In this document: positions 11,181-22,818 of the stretch, in pieces
Layout of the letters: the number at the start of each line of letters is the position of its first letter
Position numbering within the stretch: position 1 is the stretch's first letter
NCBI GenBank assembly: GCA_022457065.1
Contig: JAJGBQ010000003.1
Coordinates: forward strand, 4,030,001-4,094,000
Reading direction: 5' to 3'
From: Curvularia sp. ZM96
Taxonomy: Eukaryota; Ascomycota; Dothideomycetes; Pleosporales; Pleosporaceae
Length of the DNA: 64,000 bases
Made by a program: the position numbers and the translations under genes
Notes under the pieces: generated by a model
Seen by the model: the letters and a program-made list of their open reading frames with translations, nothing else
Databases searched by the model: none
What the model was told of the DNA's origin: nothing

Positions 11181-11813
11181 GGCCGCTGGGTGGCAGTAGC
11201 GCAGCCCGAGGCGCTAGATGTGTGGAGATAAAAGCAAGGAATCGACGGCGCGAGAGACCAGACGATGACAGCCGCGAGTTTCCATTGTCTGGACGCCCAA
11301 AGGCAAGGTGTACATTGCGGCCAAGCGCTATGCCTGTTCCAAGGCATTCAGCCGCGAGTTTGTGGCTGGAAGCGCAGGCGGGCAGAAGAGGTAAAAGTCG
11401 GGGGAGCAGGGGCCCTGGCCTCGGCCGGTTCCCCGCCTGCTTTCAGTGACGTACCTGATCGCCAAATGCACACAACACCAACAAGTCACGACGCGAAGCA
11501 CGCTCCACGCCTGTCCCGTCATCTTACCGCGCTTTTCCTCGCAGCATGCTAAACACTGTGAATTAGTGGCGCCCCAGTCCAGACCCGCTACCAAGTGGGC
11601 TAGACGTGCGTCAATTGGCAACAATGGGCGGGCTGCGGCCAGGATCTGGTCCATTTGCTCACGATAGGTGGGGCCTTGGCAGATACGTCATGGTAATGTC
11701 AAGTGCGACGTTGCGAGTACAAAAAGAAGCTTGCGCGCCATGCTTGAAGTCTATTCATCGACACTTCACTCCAATTCACACATACCCATTTCCAACTACT
11801 CTCCATCAACACA
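11181..11813. other. Divergent promoter region
   Basis: This is the shared upstream region of the Dabb gene (minus) and the small membrane protein (plus). Overlapping short frames on both strands have no domain support. No repeat or RNA was seen. Confidence 0.5.
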
Positions 11814-12431
11814 ATGGCTTCTCTTCACTGTACGTCTCTGCCCTGCCACGGTGCACACTGCGAGCAACCATGCAATTGCACCCTTCCAGCCGCAATCACG
11901 ACAAGAACGTCCTACTGACAGCTCCCCGCTCATAGACCTCCCTCCTGTTAAGCCTTCGGCCATCGCCCTCGGCACTGCCTTCAACCACGCCGTCTCCCTT
12001 GCCGTCCTCGGCCCCATCTTCGGCGATGCCTACCGCCGCGCACAGCAAGCAAACTCCAAGGAGGAGTACTTCCACTCTAAGGAGGCTGCCACCGCTGCCG
12101 CCTCATGGGGAAGCTCCATTGTTGGCTCCGGTATCCAGGCCTACGGTGTAGGCGCTCTCATCAACGCCACCGGTACCCTCACCTACAAGGGCGCCGCCTA
12201 CCTTGGTTCCCTCATCTTCTTTGCTTCTGCCGCCCCATCGGTACGCCTTTCCACAATCCAGAGATGGAAGATGCATATGAGCTAACAGTTCTACAGATCG
12301 TCTCCCAGATCGTCACTGAGAAGCGCCCCGTTGACACAATTGCCATTGGCGCCGTTGCCCGCGTCCTCGAGACTGTCGGCCTCAGCATGTTCCTCACCTA
12401 CTGGGGTACCCGCACCAACCCCTTTGACTAA
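11814..12431 (+). CDS. Small integral membrane protein, possibly DUF1761 family
   Basis: Three exons, 11814-11829 (16 nt), 11936-12240 and 12297-12431, give 151 residues starting MASLHYLPPVKPSAIALG. The 16-nt first exon ends in phase 1 and joins across a T|AC codon. The protein is Ala/Gly-rich with about four hydrophobic segments (about residues 12-35, 60-80, 88-108 and 115-143) and short polar loops such as DAYRRAQQANSKEEYFHSKE. Its size and layout, with an N-terminal xAxxxGxxFN-type helix followed by a GPIFGDAY loop, recall fungal DUF1761 proteins, but I hold that assignment loosely. No catalytic motif is visible. Confidence 0.75.
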
Positions 12432-12842
12432 GCACCTCTCCGTACATGTTTCCCCGTAACAAGGGCAACAAAGGGTGTTTAGGGATTCTGCACCGTGTTC
12501 TGCTACTGAATGAGTGGACATGCGTGTGGATGACATGAGCTTTCATAGCGCGAAAAAAGCGAGAAATGAGCTTTTCTTCTATGATGTAATAAATAGTATA
12601 CCATCAATGAACAACTTAATTGCATATTGTAGCAGTCTTTCTTATGTGTGCAGTGTGATTAACGGCATGATCTCTTGGATTGCTCATTGGAAGAATGAGT
12701 GAGGTCAGTTGGTAATAATTTCTAAGTCAAGGCGAAGTAGGTATCATAAAATAAGCCAACTCCAAGGCAAAACCAATCTGCAATATCAATAATAGGGGAT
12801 ATGATCCAACGACACTATCGGCACCCGACAAACAAACAAACC
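12432..12842. other. Convergent intergenic region
   Basis: This holds the 3' UTRs of the small membrane protein and MLH3. The stretch 12560-12800 is A+T-rich. Nothing else was seen. Confidence 0.5.
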
Positions 12843-15800
12843 TCACCCCCTCCTCCACTCCTTCCAAGCCTGCACAAACCCCCTCTGCTCCTCACCACCA
12901 TTCTCAGCAAAACTCCCTACCAGTCCCTCACCCCGCTCACCCAGTCCCACGATCGGCACCATACTCGGTCTACCGTGCGCACACATGAACGGGAATGTGC
13001 ACTGCGCCAGCTTCACCACCAACTCTTTACACTCAGCCAGACTAAGCTCATCGTTGAACATGAGTGCCGAGCGGCAGGCGCGCGAGTTGATGAGTTGAAC
13101 GAGTGCGGGCGGACAGGTGGATAGGCTAGTTACCCAATTGGGTTCCGTTCTTGACACTATCGGTGTATGCTCGTTTTCTTGTTCTGCTTTTTCTGGTAGA
13201 GGAGCCTGAGGGATAGGAGGAACATGACCATGCTCCGCGTACTCCCACACTGTTGATCGCAGCAGCGAAATGATAAGCTTGGGATCGGATATACATCTTT
13301 GGGCAATGGCGGGCGGAAGCGTTCTCACAGACACGAGGGACTCGCGTTTACTATTTCTCTGAGCTGAGTGGGATGAGGAAGTGGAGAGGTCGTATAAGAT
13401 GCCCCAGGCAGCGAAGCGGGCGGCGTGCGTGGTAAGGAGGGCTGCTTCTTGCGCTGAGATAGCAAAGGTGAGGGGTTTTTCGAGGGTGGTGGTTGCGATG
13501 CGGGAGTGATGGCCCAGTTGGGATTGATAAGGGTTGGTGGTGGGAGGTAAAGGGGTGCAGAGTTGCGAAAAGAGAGATTCGACTTGCACTCTTTCGTCGG
13601 CGGCGTGCTGGTCGATGAGGACTAGCATGTCGTTGCTTTTTTGGTTGCTTCCTAGCGATGCGTTTCGCATCTTGACGAGTATAAATTTCTTGTCGACTTG
13701 TGAGATGACCTGGGCGTTTCTCAGGGACTGTTTTGAGAACCTGCTCGAATTACTGGTAGTGTTTGTATCAAAAGCCGTGTCAGTGAGGCGCGAGCCGCAT
13801 TGTTTGGCGAAGTCATGGTGGTGGTTGTACCCGTCTTCGTGAATCGCGATTTGCTGGATGCGCTGTTCACTGGGCTTGAAGACAGGATTCTCCCAGTTGC
13901 GCAATACTTCATCCAGCCAGGGTGTGTCCTTTGCCACGGCTGTCGAAGCTCGTTTTGGCAAGCGGATTGACTTGCTTGTAAGCCTTTGATCAGTTCCAAA
14001 CATAGGTGCAGAGGTATCTGTATTCGGTCGTGGTTGAGCACTGGGTAATGCGCAACCTGTTCTGGCGTTGAAAAGGTGGGCCTTGCCCGTTGATGGATCT
14101 TTCCACAGTATTGTATCATCGTTCTCCTTCCCACTAGCACTGAGGTCGTCGCCTACTGAAGTAGGTCTGCCTTGCATAGGATGTCCACTGAATGCGCCCT
14201 GTGCGATCGGTTTAACGGCCAGTGTGGCAGAGGATCCAGCCTCCGTGGGATGCTGAACCTCTGTACGGTCGTGTTCGTTTCTGCTTGTTTGATCTGTTGA
14301 CTTTTGCCTAGTAGGAAGGTTGAAAAATTCAGACTTTCCGCTCTTGATACGTGACCACTGTGCAAAAGCTCCACGGTGCGGCTTTCCAGAGGGCTCGTGT
14401 GAAGTCGACTCCCTCGAGCGCTTTCTCTTCCGGGAACCTGCAGCTACAGAGTTGCCTTTGTGCGTCTTTGACCGACTTGAAGGGGCGGATGTGTGGCTCT
14501 CAGCAGCGTCACTAAACATCCTAGAAGTCGTGTTAGGTACATCGCGTCTCTTGCGAGACTGACGGGGTCGGAAATGGTGGACAGCGAGCCATTGATTCAC
14601 CATTGCTTCTACAACCTCCATTGTGTTCTGCAAGCTCGCTTGGTTGCCTAGGAACTGATCCTCGGACATCACTGCCCCATCAGCTTCCGCCAACGAGATA
14701 CGGAGATGGAACATAGGATATCGGTCAACATCCTTACGTGTCTTGAGCTGTCGATTGGTGTAGCCGTCCCTCTTGAAACGCCCATCCGCTCGTCGCCGTC
14801 TCTTCTCATCTTCATCGACAACTGCGTCTTCATCCACAGTACCGAAACTGGAGGATGCAAAAAGACGGTTCACATGGTCAAACAACTCGTTGTGTCCACG
14901 ATTGGGAGAAAGTGGCCTTGGGCCAAGAGAGATGAATTGTACATGCTTGCTGGGTGCTGGGTTTAGTGATATGGCACCTTTGACAGAAACGGCCGAGGTT
15001 GAGGCTGAGGCGGGCACCCAGGACGACCATTCGTCCACGGCGATGTAGTTGGCTTGAGTCAAGACATTCAGGAGGGGACAAAGTTGGGCTGGCCGTGCCT
15101 CGGCAGTGCTTTTATCAGCTCGTACAGATGCGCTTGGACCAGACGTGTTGAGGTTGAGAACGGTTTTGTTGTCGCCATCGCGGATACGCACAGAGACGGT
15201 GCCTTGCCAACTAAGGAGAAGGCCCACGATGTCGTGCTTCAGTCGCTCCCACAGCTTTTCATGCTCTGCTTTCTGGGTTGCGACTATGGACCGCTGTTTC
15301 ACTCGCACTGGCATGTTTCCAAACAGGTTTCGCACAGTAACACGGGTACCGTGACTGCCGTGAATCTCGTGCTGGGCCGAGGCCGGCAACAGCCGCTCGA
15401 CGACCCTGGAGTGGTGGAAAGTCACGGCATTTTGGGAGCGGTACTCATGGTGATGTGAGGCAATCGTCAAGAGGGACATGGCAGCAAGTGAGGCGAGAAA
15501 AGTCCCATTGCGGCCGAGCAGCGGCTCGCTTGCATGGTATTTGGACGTACCTGCACCGGTCAATATCTAGCCAGGTGGCGACCAGCACAAAGACATACAG
15601 TAGAGCTTTCCCAAGCCGCCGTCTTCAGCGAATTCGAGGGGGGAGATGCCCAGACCGTTGTCCTCGACAACGCACCCCCCACGCGCAAAATCAACGGCCG
15701 CATCCACCCTGGAGGCTTTTGCGTCGAGCGAGTTCTTGAGGAGCTCCAGCACGACGCCGGTCAGCGATACGATGGCGGTCGAGGACGTGATCTGGGCGAC

Positions 15801-15884
15801 CACGTCGTCGGGCAGGGGCAGTATGCTTCGCCCCGATGGAGTCGGCATGGCATCTCTGGGGTTGGTGGGAGTGCTGAAGTTCAT
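12843..15884 (-). CDS. mlh3: DNA mismatch repair protein Mlh3
   Basis: Two exons, 15884-15599 and 15550-12843, give 997 residues. Mlh3 pairs with Mlh1 as the MutL-gamma nuclease acting in meiotic crossover resolution and minor mismatch repair. The N-terminal GHKL ATPase shows LELLKNSLDA (Glu47, Asn51), EDNGLGI (about 74-80) and GRNGTFLASLAA (about 108), followed by the GTRVTVRNLFGNMPVR loop. The middle is a long Ser/Arg-rich linker. The C-terminal endonuclease domain has the metal motif DQHAADERVQVE (about 740) and the CAHGRPS motif near 953. The single intron lies between GLGKLY and CTSKYH; the acceptor is chosen to restore this conserved join. A second ATG at residue 13 (MPTPSGRS) could be the true start. 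Lengths of 850-1,000 residues are usual for fungal Mlh3. Confidence 0.93.
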
Positions 15885-16402
15885 GACGTAGGGCGGGTGC
15901 TCTCGTCGGCCGGCGCAGTGCCTGGTGACCCGTGGCTTGTCATGTCGGGGGCCGCCGTGCGCGCAGTGGGGAGGGCGTCATGACGATCTACACAGGATAC
16001 GCAATCGAAGAGAGTGGTGAAGCAGAGGGGCGGCACGGCTGCCCAGCGCGGCAGGCGGCACTTGCGCTTGGGGAAAGGGTCCAGGTGGACCTGTGAAGCG
16101 TCGAGTCTATTCCATTCATTACATTGCAGTGCCTTGCCGCCCCAGGCCGAGACACAGTCAGACACGACCGAGACGCACACACAGACCCCCCAACGCAGAC
16201 GCTCTCAGGCGCAGTCACGAGATATCAGACACGTCGCCCGCCCGCGTCGGCGCGTGTACAGACAAAACACCAACAACGACCTTCCAACGCACGGCGCCGC
16301 TCCACGTGCCTGACCACCCGGAACGTCGCGTCCCGCGCCTGGCCGGCCCAACGACTTCACCTCTTCACCACTGGCGCTCTACTGCTTTTGGCACAGGACA
16401 GC
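15885..16402. other. Divergent promoter region
   Basis: The region between MLH3 (minus) and the disordered-protein gene (plus) is C-rich on the plus strand. No ACGCGT box was seen. Frames here have no support. Confidence 0.5.
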
Positions 16403-17720
16403 ATGGCGACGGCCGAAGCAGCGTCGAGACCCCACGGTACGAGCGACTAGCCCAGCATAGCCTTGCCTCCGATTGCTTGACAAAACCCTCCCGCCCTGCC
16501 GCTTCTGCTCCTCTGCCCACCCATTGAGTACCACAGACATGCTGACCAAGGCCAAAGACCGCCATACGCGCAAGCGCCCCTTCGTCGGCTGGATGAAGCG
16601 GCTTGCCAACCTCAAGCCCTCGTCCTCCGACGCCCCTGGCAAGAAGAACAACGCGAACAAAAAGCCCCCAGCCAAGAACAACCCCTACCCAGAGTCCGGC
16701 TACATCAACACCAACACGCACGCTCCCGACGACAGCCTCTCCGTATCGACACCCGCCACACCGCGCTCCAATGGCAGCTCTGTTTCGCTCGACGAGCCCG
16801 CAGTCGGGCAGCGACAAGGCGTCGAGAAGAGCAACAAGTCCACCGCACCCACCGTCGCAACCCTCCCCGAGACGCTCAACTCAAAGGCAGAGACGGGTGG
16901 GAGCAACTTTGTCAACGGCGGAAGCACTTTCTCCTCACCCCATGGCTCCGAACACTCCCTCACCACCACCTTGACAACCATCCAATCCACCGCACCCTCC
17001 AACGTACTGAATATCGCCCAAACTCAGCACCACAACAATGCCGCTGCTTCCAACGCCCCGCCCGTACACTTTTCCCACCAGTTCCCCACCTCTCCGCCAC
17101 CCTCCGCTATACCACCACATATGGCCGCGCAGCAGCCCAACTCATACCAAGGAGCCACCGCAAACAGCATCTTGACCGATAACGCCTCGATTCTCACTCT
17201 GGCCTCTTCATCCAAGCGCCGCCGCCGCAACTCGGTAGACACAAACGCCTCGATGCGCGCTTTAGCCCCATCGTCACATTATGGTGGCAGTCGCGAGTCG
17301 CTTCCGCTCAGCGTCCTCTCAGCTAATCCCGAAACCATCTATTCGCCCTCCAACAGGCCCAGCAATGTCGGTGCCTTTGTCAGTGCAGAGCGTGCGAGCG
17401 TTTATTCGGCTTCTGGTGTTACCGCTCCCGCTTTGACTTCGGATCGCAACAGCTACTTCGCGAACAAGCAAACCGACGCCCTGAGCGTTCGCAGCGGACT
17501 CCTCGGCCATGGACGCACTGATAGTATCAGCAGCATCCGAGCCACACCTACCAGCCCTCTGGCCAGCCCCCGTGATCCCGTCGGCCCTGGACGCATCAGC
17601 CGAAAAAGTTCAGAGTGGAAGGAAGCGAGAGAAGCCAGTGACGGGGATGAGGTACCTGCAAGTCCGATCGTAGAAAAGCATGAGGAGAAGTCCAAGCCCA
17701 AGCCGGATTCTCAGACTTGA
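16403..17720 (+). CDS. Conserved intrinsically disordered fungal protein
   Basis: Two exons, 16403-16436 and 16537-17720, give 405 residues starting MATAEAASRPHDMLTKAKD. The short first exon joins in phase to D-M-L; an alternative unspliced start at 16473 or 16539 is possible. Residues 12-38 are basic and well ordered (TRKRPFVGWMKRLANLK); the rest is Ser/Thr/Pro/Asn-rich low complexity. Conserved islands are PPVHFSHQFP, the block SILTLASSSKRRRRNS, and ALAPSSHYGGSRESLPLSVL. Proteins with these islands occur across Pezizomycotina and are often misnamed as polycystin-like cation channels; no membrane segment is present here to justify that. The RRRRNS and RKSS sites look like phosphorylation targets. 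Function is unknown. Confidence 0.82.
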
Positions 17721-18604
17721 TTATCTTTTTTTCCTTTTCCTTAAGGTTACACGGCAAATGGGTTTTCAGTGCCGAAGAGGTACCGGCGTTCTTGGATTGC
17801 ATGTCATGATATCCGGATTAGTAGCATGGAAATGGGGTGGCGTTTTTTTTGGCAGTGGGTAGGTTGGGAGGAACTGACATGTTGTGCTTTTCTCTTTTCT
17901 TTGCTCGTTTTCACTATGCTTCTATCATCTTATACCCTAGATTCGAATGAAGCTATTTCTTCCTCTGAATGACGTCTATGGAATGTATGGATTTGGGTAT
18001 GCATGCGTTATATGGTACAAGACGGGCTAAGAGACACAACACAAGGGACTGTTTGATTCGGATGCAGGTGTTTCGCGTTTTAATTTCAGAGCAAGACATG
18101 TCCATACTGATCCTCATTTAGAGCCTCAGTCTTCGACTTATAAAATATGTATTTTTCTAAGTTGCTGGACTATGCATCCATCTTGTCAATTTCCCTAGAA
18201 AACTGGTGGCACACGATATCAGCCACAAAAGGTATGCAAAACCAGAATATATAGACATATCTGTCCCCCTCTATCTACATTTACGAACTTCCTCGACTGC
18301 TGAAGTAGCGCAACTGAGTCCGTCTACGTCACAAATACACTTGCTTGGCATGCAAATCCGCAAAGCCAAGACCTTCTCCGCTCACGGTGTTGATCACCGA
18401 GGCAGATCTACAATGGAATTGGGTAGCTAGAGAGGGGTCATTCAAGTCGGCTACTACGCAAGTAGTGATTTACCATAACCGAGCATCTCCAAATCACCCC
18501 GCGGTTCGGGAGACGTTTGGCGGGGTATTATTATGATGGAGTATAGAAGATGCTTGAACCTGAGAACCTTCACTGTGTCAATTGGCCTTCTATAAGACTA
18601 CATA
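17721..18604. other. Intergenic region
   Basis: This holds the 3' UTR of the disordered-protein gene and the promoter of the MFS permease. The sequence is moderately A+T-rich from 17900. Short frames have no support, and no repeats were seen. Confidence 0.5.
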
Positions 18605-20406
18605 ATGTCAATTAAAGAAAAAGATCTTGAGGCTGAACGGAGGGAGCATGTAAGTATCTCTTCGAGTGTATTGTACATTCAAACACTTAATATAGCAGAT
18701 ATCGGTCGATGAGGGCCATCACAGCAGCAAAGATGGCGGCATCGACATCGAGCAAGCCCTGGATCACCCCCACGATACTGAACAGCCACCCACAGACGAC
18801 AAAGAAACCCGCCGCATCATTCGAAAAGTCGACCTCAGACTCCTCCCCACCCTCGCCGCCATCTACGCCTTTGCCCTCATCGACCGCGTCAATCTCCCAA
18901 ACGTACGTTGTCTACCTTTCCCGAGCAACCCCCTTCCCCAGGGCTCTCGTCACTAAAACGACCACCCTAGGCACGTATAGCAGGTATGGACGAAGACCTC
19001 GGTCTCTCCATCGGCTCCCGCTACTCAATCCTCACTATGATCTTCTTCATCCCTTACATAATCTTTCAATTCCCTGCCAACCTCATCATCCGCAAACTAG
19101 GGCCTGCCGTGTGGCTCCCCTCGCTCGTCGTATGCTGGGGCGCCGTCACAATCGGCATCGGCTTTACAACCAACTGGACGCAAGCACTCGGCTGCCGGAT
19201 TATACTTGGTGTGCTGGAAGCAGGATACTACCCCGGCTGCGTTTTCCTGCTCAGTTGCTGGTATGTGAGGTTTGAAGTGCAGAAGAGGTTCAGTGGCTTC
19301 TATCTGCTTGCGCTGCTGGCGAGTGGGTTTTCGAATATTTTGGCCTGGGGGCTGAGTGAGATGAAGGGGATTGGGGGGTTAAATGGGTGGCAGTGGATTT
19401 TTGCGATTGTGAATACCTCTCCCTTCTTTTTCTCTCTTCTTCTTCTTCTTCTTTCAAGACCATTTCCAACAACTTACTAACACGCCCCATAGGAAGGCGC
19501 CATAACCATCCTCCTTGGCTTCATGGGCTACATCACCATCATTGGGTTTCCAGATCAAGCCAGCCACCCAAGCCCCATTACCAAACGCCGCTTCCTGACC
19601 CCTACCGAAGCCAGCATCATCTTATCTCGCATCCAGCGCGACAGAGGCGACGCCCACGCCGAACCCCTCACCTGGAGCCTCATCGCCGCCCACCTGCGTG
19701 ACTGGAAGATCTGGGAGTACGCCTGGCTGTACTTTCTCAACAATGTCGTCGCATACAGCTGGGGCTACTTCTTACCCATCATCCTGCGCTCAGATATGCG
19801 CTATTCAGTCGCTATGTCGCAGATCCTCTCTTTCCCTCCGTACGTCCTCGCCGCAGCGTGGATGTTCGTTACCGCATGGGTTGCAGACCGGTACCGTATC
19901 CGCGGCGCCATCATTGTGTTTAACTGCGCCTGGGCTGTTATCGGCGTGTGCATGATGGCGTTTCTGGAGACGCCGAGAATACGATATGCGGGCGTGTTTT
20001 TGGGTGTGAGCGGCGCGAATGCAAATGTGCCGAGTATACTGAGTTATATGCATAACAATATTGTGGGTCAGATGAAGAGGAGCGTTGCGAGTGCCTTGTT
20101 GATAGGTGGCGGGGCGTGTGGAGGGATCGCTGCGTCCAATATATTCAGGCAGCAGGACGCGCCCAAGTACATGTATGTTGTGGATTTTCCTACTTTTTCT
20201 TGTTTTCGTTCCTTTGGTGGAATGCCTTGTAGACTGTGGCTGACTATGACTTTGCTAGACCCGCAATGGCTGTTGTCATCGCCACACAGGTTCTCAGCAT
20301 ACTGCATATATTCAAGAACTTTGTCGTGTACAGACGGGCGAATCGACAGGCAGATCGAGGCGAGAGGATCTTGGAGGGTCAACTCGGCTTCAGACAGACA
20401 TTGTGA
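18605..20406 (+). CDS. MFS anion:cation symporter (Dal5/Tna1-like permease)
   Basis: Five exons, 18605-18649, 18699-18902, 18971-19408, 19493-20172 and 20259-20406, sum to 1,515 nt and give 504 residues. The hydrophilic N terminus (about 60 residues) leads into RRIIRKVDLRLLPTLAAIYAFALIDRVNLPNARIAG, cut here by intron 2, which is the hallmark start of the Dal5 allantoate/nicotinate permease group. About 12 transmembrane helices follow, with a central loop at about 280-310 and a cytosolic C terminus (YRRANRQADRGERILEG). Family members import organic anions such as allantoate, nicotinate, biotin precursors or tartrate at the plasma membrane; the substrate cannot be read from sequence. Intron 3 has a long TTC-rich pyrimidine tract (19425-19456). 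All four introns are needed; frames are intact. Confidence 0.9.
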
Positions 20407-20587
20407 GGTCTTGGAAATCAGTGCTAAGACTTCCCGGATTTCAGGTCAGAAAGGGGAGAAATGTTGGTTTACAACTGTTTTTGAGAAAAGTCACTAGATG
20501 CTACGCTAGGCTATGCAATACCATCAATCTCATCTAAATATGTTCGATGCCGATCCTGTACTTACTACAATTCCAGAAGCTAGGTTT

Positions 20588-21949
20588 CTAGCCCATGATC
20601 CTCCTTCTCCTTCCACTATCAACGCTAACCGTATTGTCGGGCCCAATGCTGATACTCAAACTGCTACTGTCGTCTTCACTCGGCGCCCTCCTCCTGTCAC
20701 CTCGTCTATCAATAGCCTGGCTCTTACTCCGTTCAGGCTGGATAACAAGCCATGTCGAGCCGCCACCGTCGTGCTCCTGCTCCATGAGCTGAAGTTGCGG
20801 TCCGCCTCTTTCGTCTCCTCTTCGTATCTCTCGGTCGCCGCGTCTGATATCGGTTTCACTGTGTCCGCGGTCATTGCGGCTGCGCTCGCGAGGCGGTTTT
20901 GCTGCCTTGGGTGCCGGTGGTGGTGGAAACAAAGAGTGGAACTTTGCTGTTTTGATGGGCAGCGAGGTGAGTGATTCTGGGAGCGGGAGTGACTCGATAA
21001 GGGTGAGTTTCTCAAGCGGAATGGTGGTTAAGAGGGATGCGGGAAGGTCAATAGGTGAACAGGCTACGATTGCGTGGCGGAGATGCGTGTTCAGTGCGAA
21101 GAACGATAGGTTTTCTGTTATGGAGGTCAGTAACATTTCTCACCTTATGCTGTGATCATATACGTACCTCTGACCTTTCTACCAGCTCCGCCTTCTTTGC
21201 CAACTCCAGTGTCGATCCAATCAAAGCTTGTTATTCTTCCGCAGAAACCTGTGGAGAATGCGCGGAGTTGACCGAGGTTACGCACTTTTTCGAGTCTGAC
21301 GAGGTAGTTTGCCATGCCTTCGAGGTTGGCATATACCCGTACAACAATATCGAGCGAGTCTGCATCTTCGAAGAGTTCTCGTAGGTATTCTCGGATCCGG
21401 AGGTTGAGCTCGTCGGCGAGGGATTCACCGCCCTGGGCTTTGCGAGTAATGTACTTGTCATGGAACTAACGAAGTGTAAGGTCATGGCCCTGCGACTATC
21501 TTTTCTTGAAGAGTGATTGTTTACCAAGAAGCCATCCGCGTCAGCATCTATAAGCACAAGCACAAAGGGTCGTTTTGCCTGCTGCTGTACCAATGCCTCC
21601 TCCTTTGCCTTTGCCTCATCTATCTGGCTCTGCATGGTCCGCGTTGTCTCGGCGATCTCTGCCTGTAGTGTTCGTCGGACATTCTGTTCAGACCCGAGGT
21701 CCAGTTCGGTTTGTGCGAGGCGGGCTTCTGTCTTTTCCAGTTTGTCGAGCAGTTCCTAGTCTGGTTGTGAGTATTCCGCAACATGACCGTAACACGACTC
21801 TGGGCAGTACGACAAAGGCAGTGAACAGGTACACATACTTCGATAAGCTCACATCTCTTCTCCTCGATAATCCTAAACTGCGCCAACCGCTCGCGAAACG
21901 TCATCGGTGGTGGGGCAGTAGGCGGGCCAGCAACAACTAGTTCCGCCAT
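20588..21949 (-). CDS. DUF7923-like protein without CCCH zinc fingers
   Basis: Four exons, 21949-21839, 21755-21525, 21465-21168 and 21114-20588, give 388 residues. Residues 1-90 form a Glu/Gln/Ala-rich coiled coil. Residues about 100-290 resemble the domain found in fungal CCCH zinc-finger proteins (DUF7923): RPFVLVLIDADADGFL with several Asp residues, then IVVRVYANLEGM, FDWIDTGVGKEG and the RENLSFFALNTHLRHAIVAC helix. Usual members end in two or three C-x8-C-x5-C-x3-H fingers for RNA binding. Here the last 100 residues are instead Arg/Asp-rich and disordered (RERSRNDRGHSETDIRRGDR) with no Cys pattern. The Asp-rich first strand recalls NYN/PIN nuclease folds, which is only a suggestion. Its 3' end is 181 bp from the convergent MFS gene. 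Confidence 0.78.
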
Positions 21950-22818
21950 GTTCACGAAAAGCAGCCAGATATCACACAGTAGTTCCTAAGGGTACGGTAG
22001 CGAGAAGGGGTCACAGAAAGTCCGGGGATCCTAATATTTAAAAAGACGCGTTGTTTTTGGGCTCCCGCGCAGCGCTAAACTGGGCTGCTGTAGGTATTCC
22101 CTCACGGGTGTCGTGACCCCGCCAGGACCGACGTAGCGAACGGTGATTGGCTACCAAGGTGGGGTGCGTTGGGCTGATATGGCGACTTGGGGTTGAGGAG
22201 TACCGTCTTGTTACAGAGTGCAGGAGCAGTTGTGAGTTGGCGAGATGCTCTTTGGATCGTAAAATAAGCGCATGCGTCATATCTCATGCGGCTCGCGCCG
22301 CAGATGGGTCTTGTGAGGAGGTGGGGTGATGGGCGCCTGTGGAGGGGTTGGATGTTGCGTATTGGCTGCCCCACGCCTACATAACACCACACCAACTTTT
22401 TGTTGTGACTTTGTGGACCTTTGGTAGTCCAACAATCTATTTCATGAATTGCTGTCTGGGTCAGTTGATACCGTTTCGCTTACAACAGGTGAGTATAGTA
22501 TGTGATATCGTCTAATACTAGTAGCTAGGTGTATTACCAAACAACGCCATCACATATTGTCAAATCAGGAATCAATGTCTGGACTCTCTTGATTGACTCC
22601 CACCCCATGAAACTTCCCTATGTCTTATAGTACTAACAAATTCTTGCGTACAATTATGGGCTGACACATTCAAGGGAATCGAGTTTGAATTAATATCCAT
22701 ACATAGATGAGAAAGGAATCGTCCAACACCGACAGATAGCGCCCTCTAAACGGCACAGGGCTCTCAAATTCAGCTGCGCCAATACACCATAACATCGCAT
22801 ATCCCAGTCTACAAAAAC
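21950..22818. other. Intergenic region
   Basis: This is the promoter of the DUF7923-like gene and the 3' flank of the glycosyltransferase. Frames at 22038-22395 have no domain support. Nothing else was seen. Confidence 0.5.

Noticed and set aside
16473..16536. Unspliced start of the disordered-protein gene (MLDKTLPPCRFCSS)
   Set aside because: A clean GT-AG intron from the ATG at 16403 joins directly to the conserved MLTKAKDRHTRKRPF block, while the unspliced leader is not conserved-looking.
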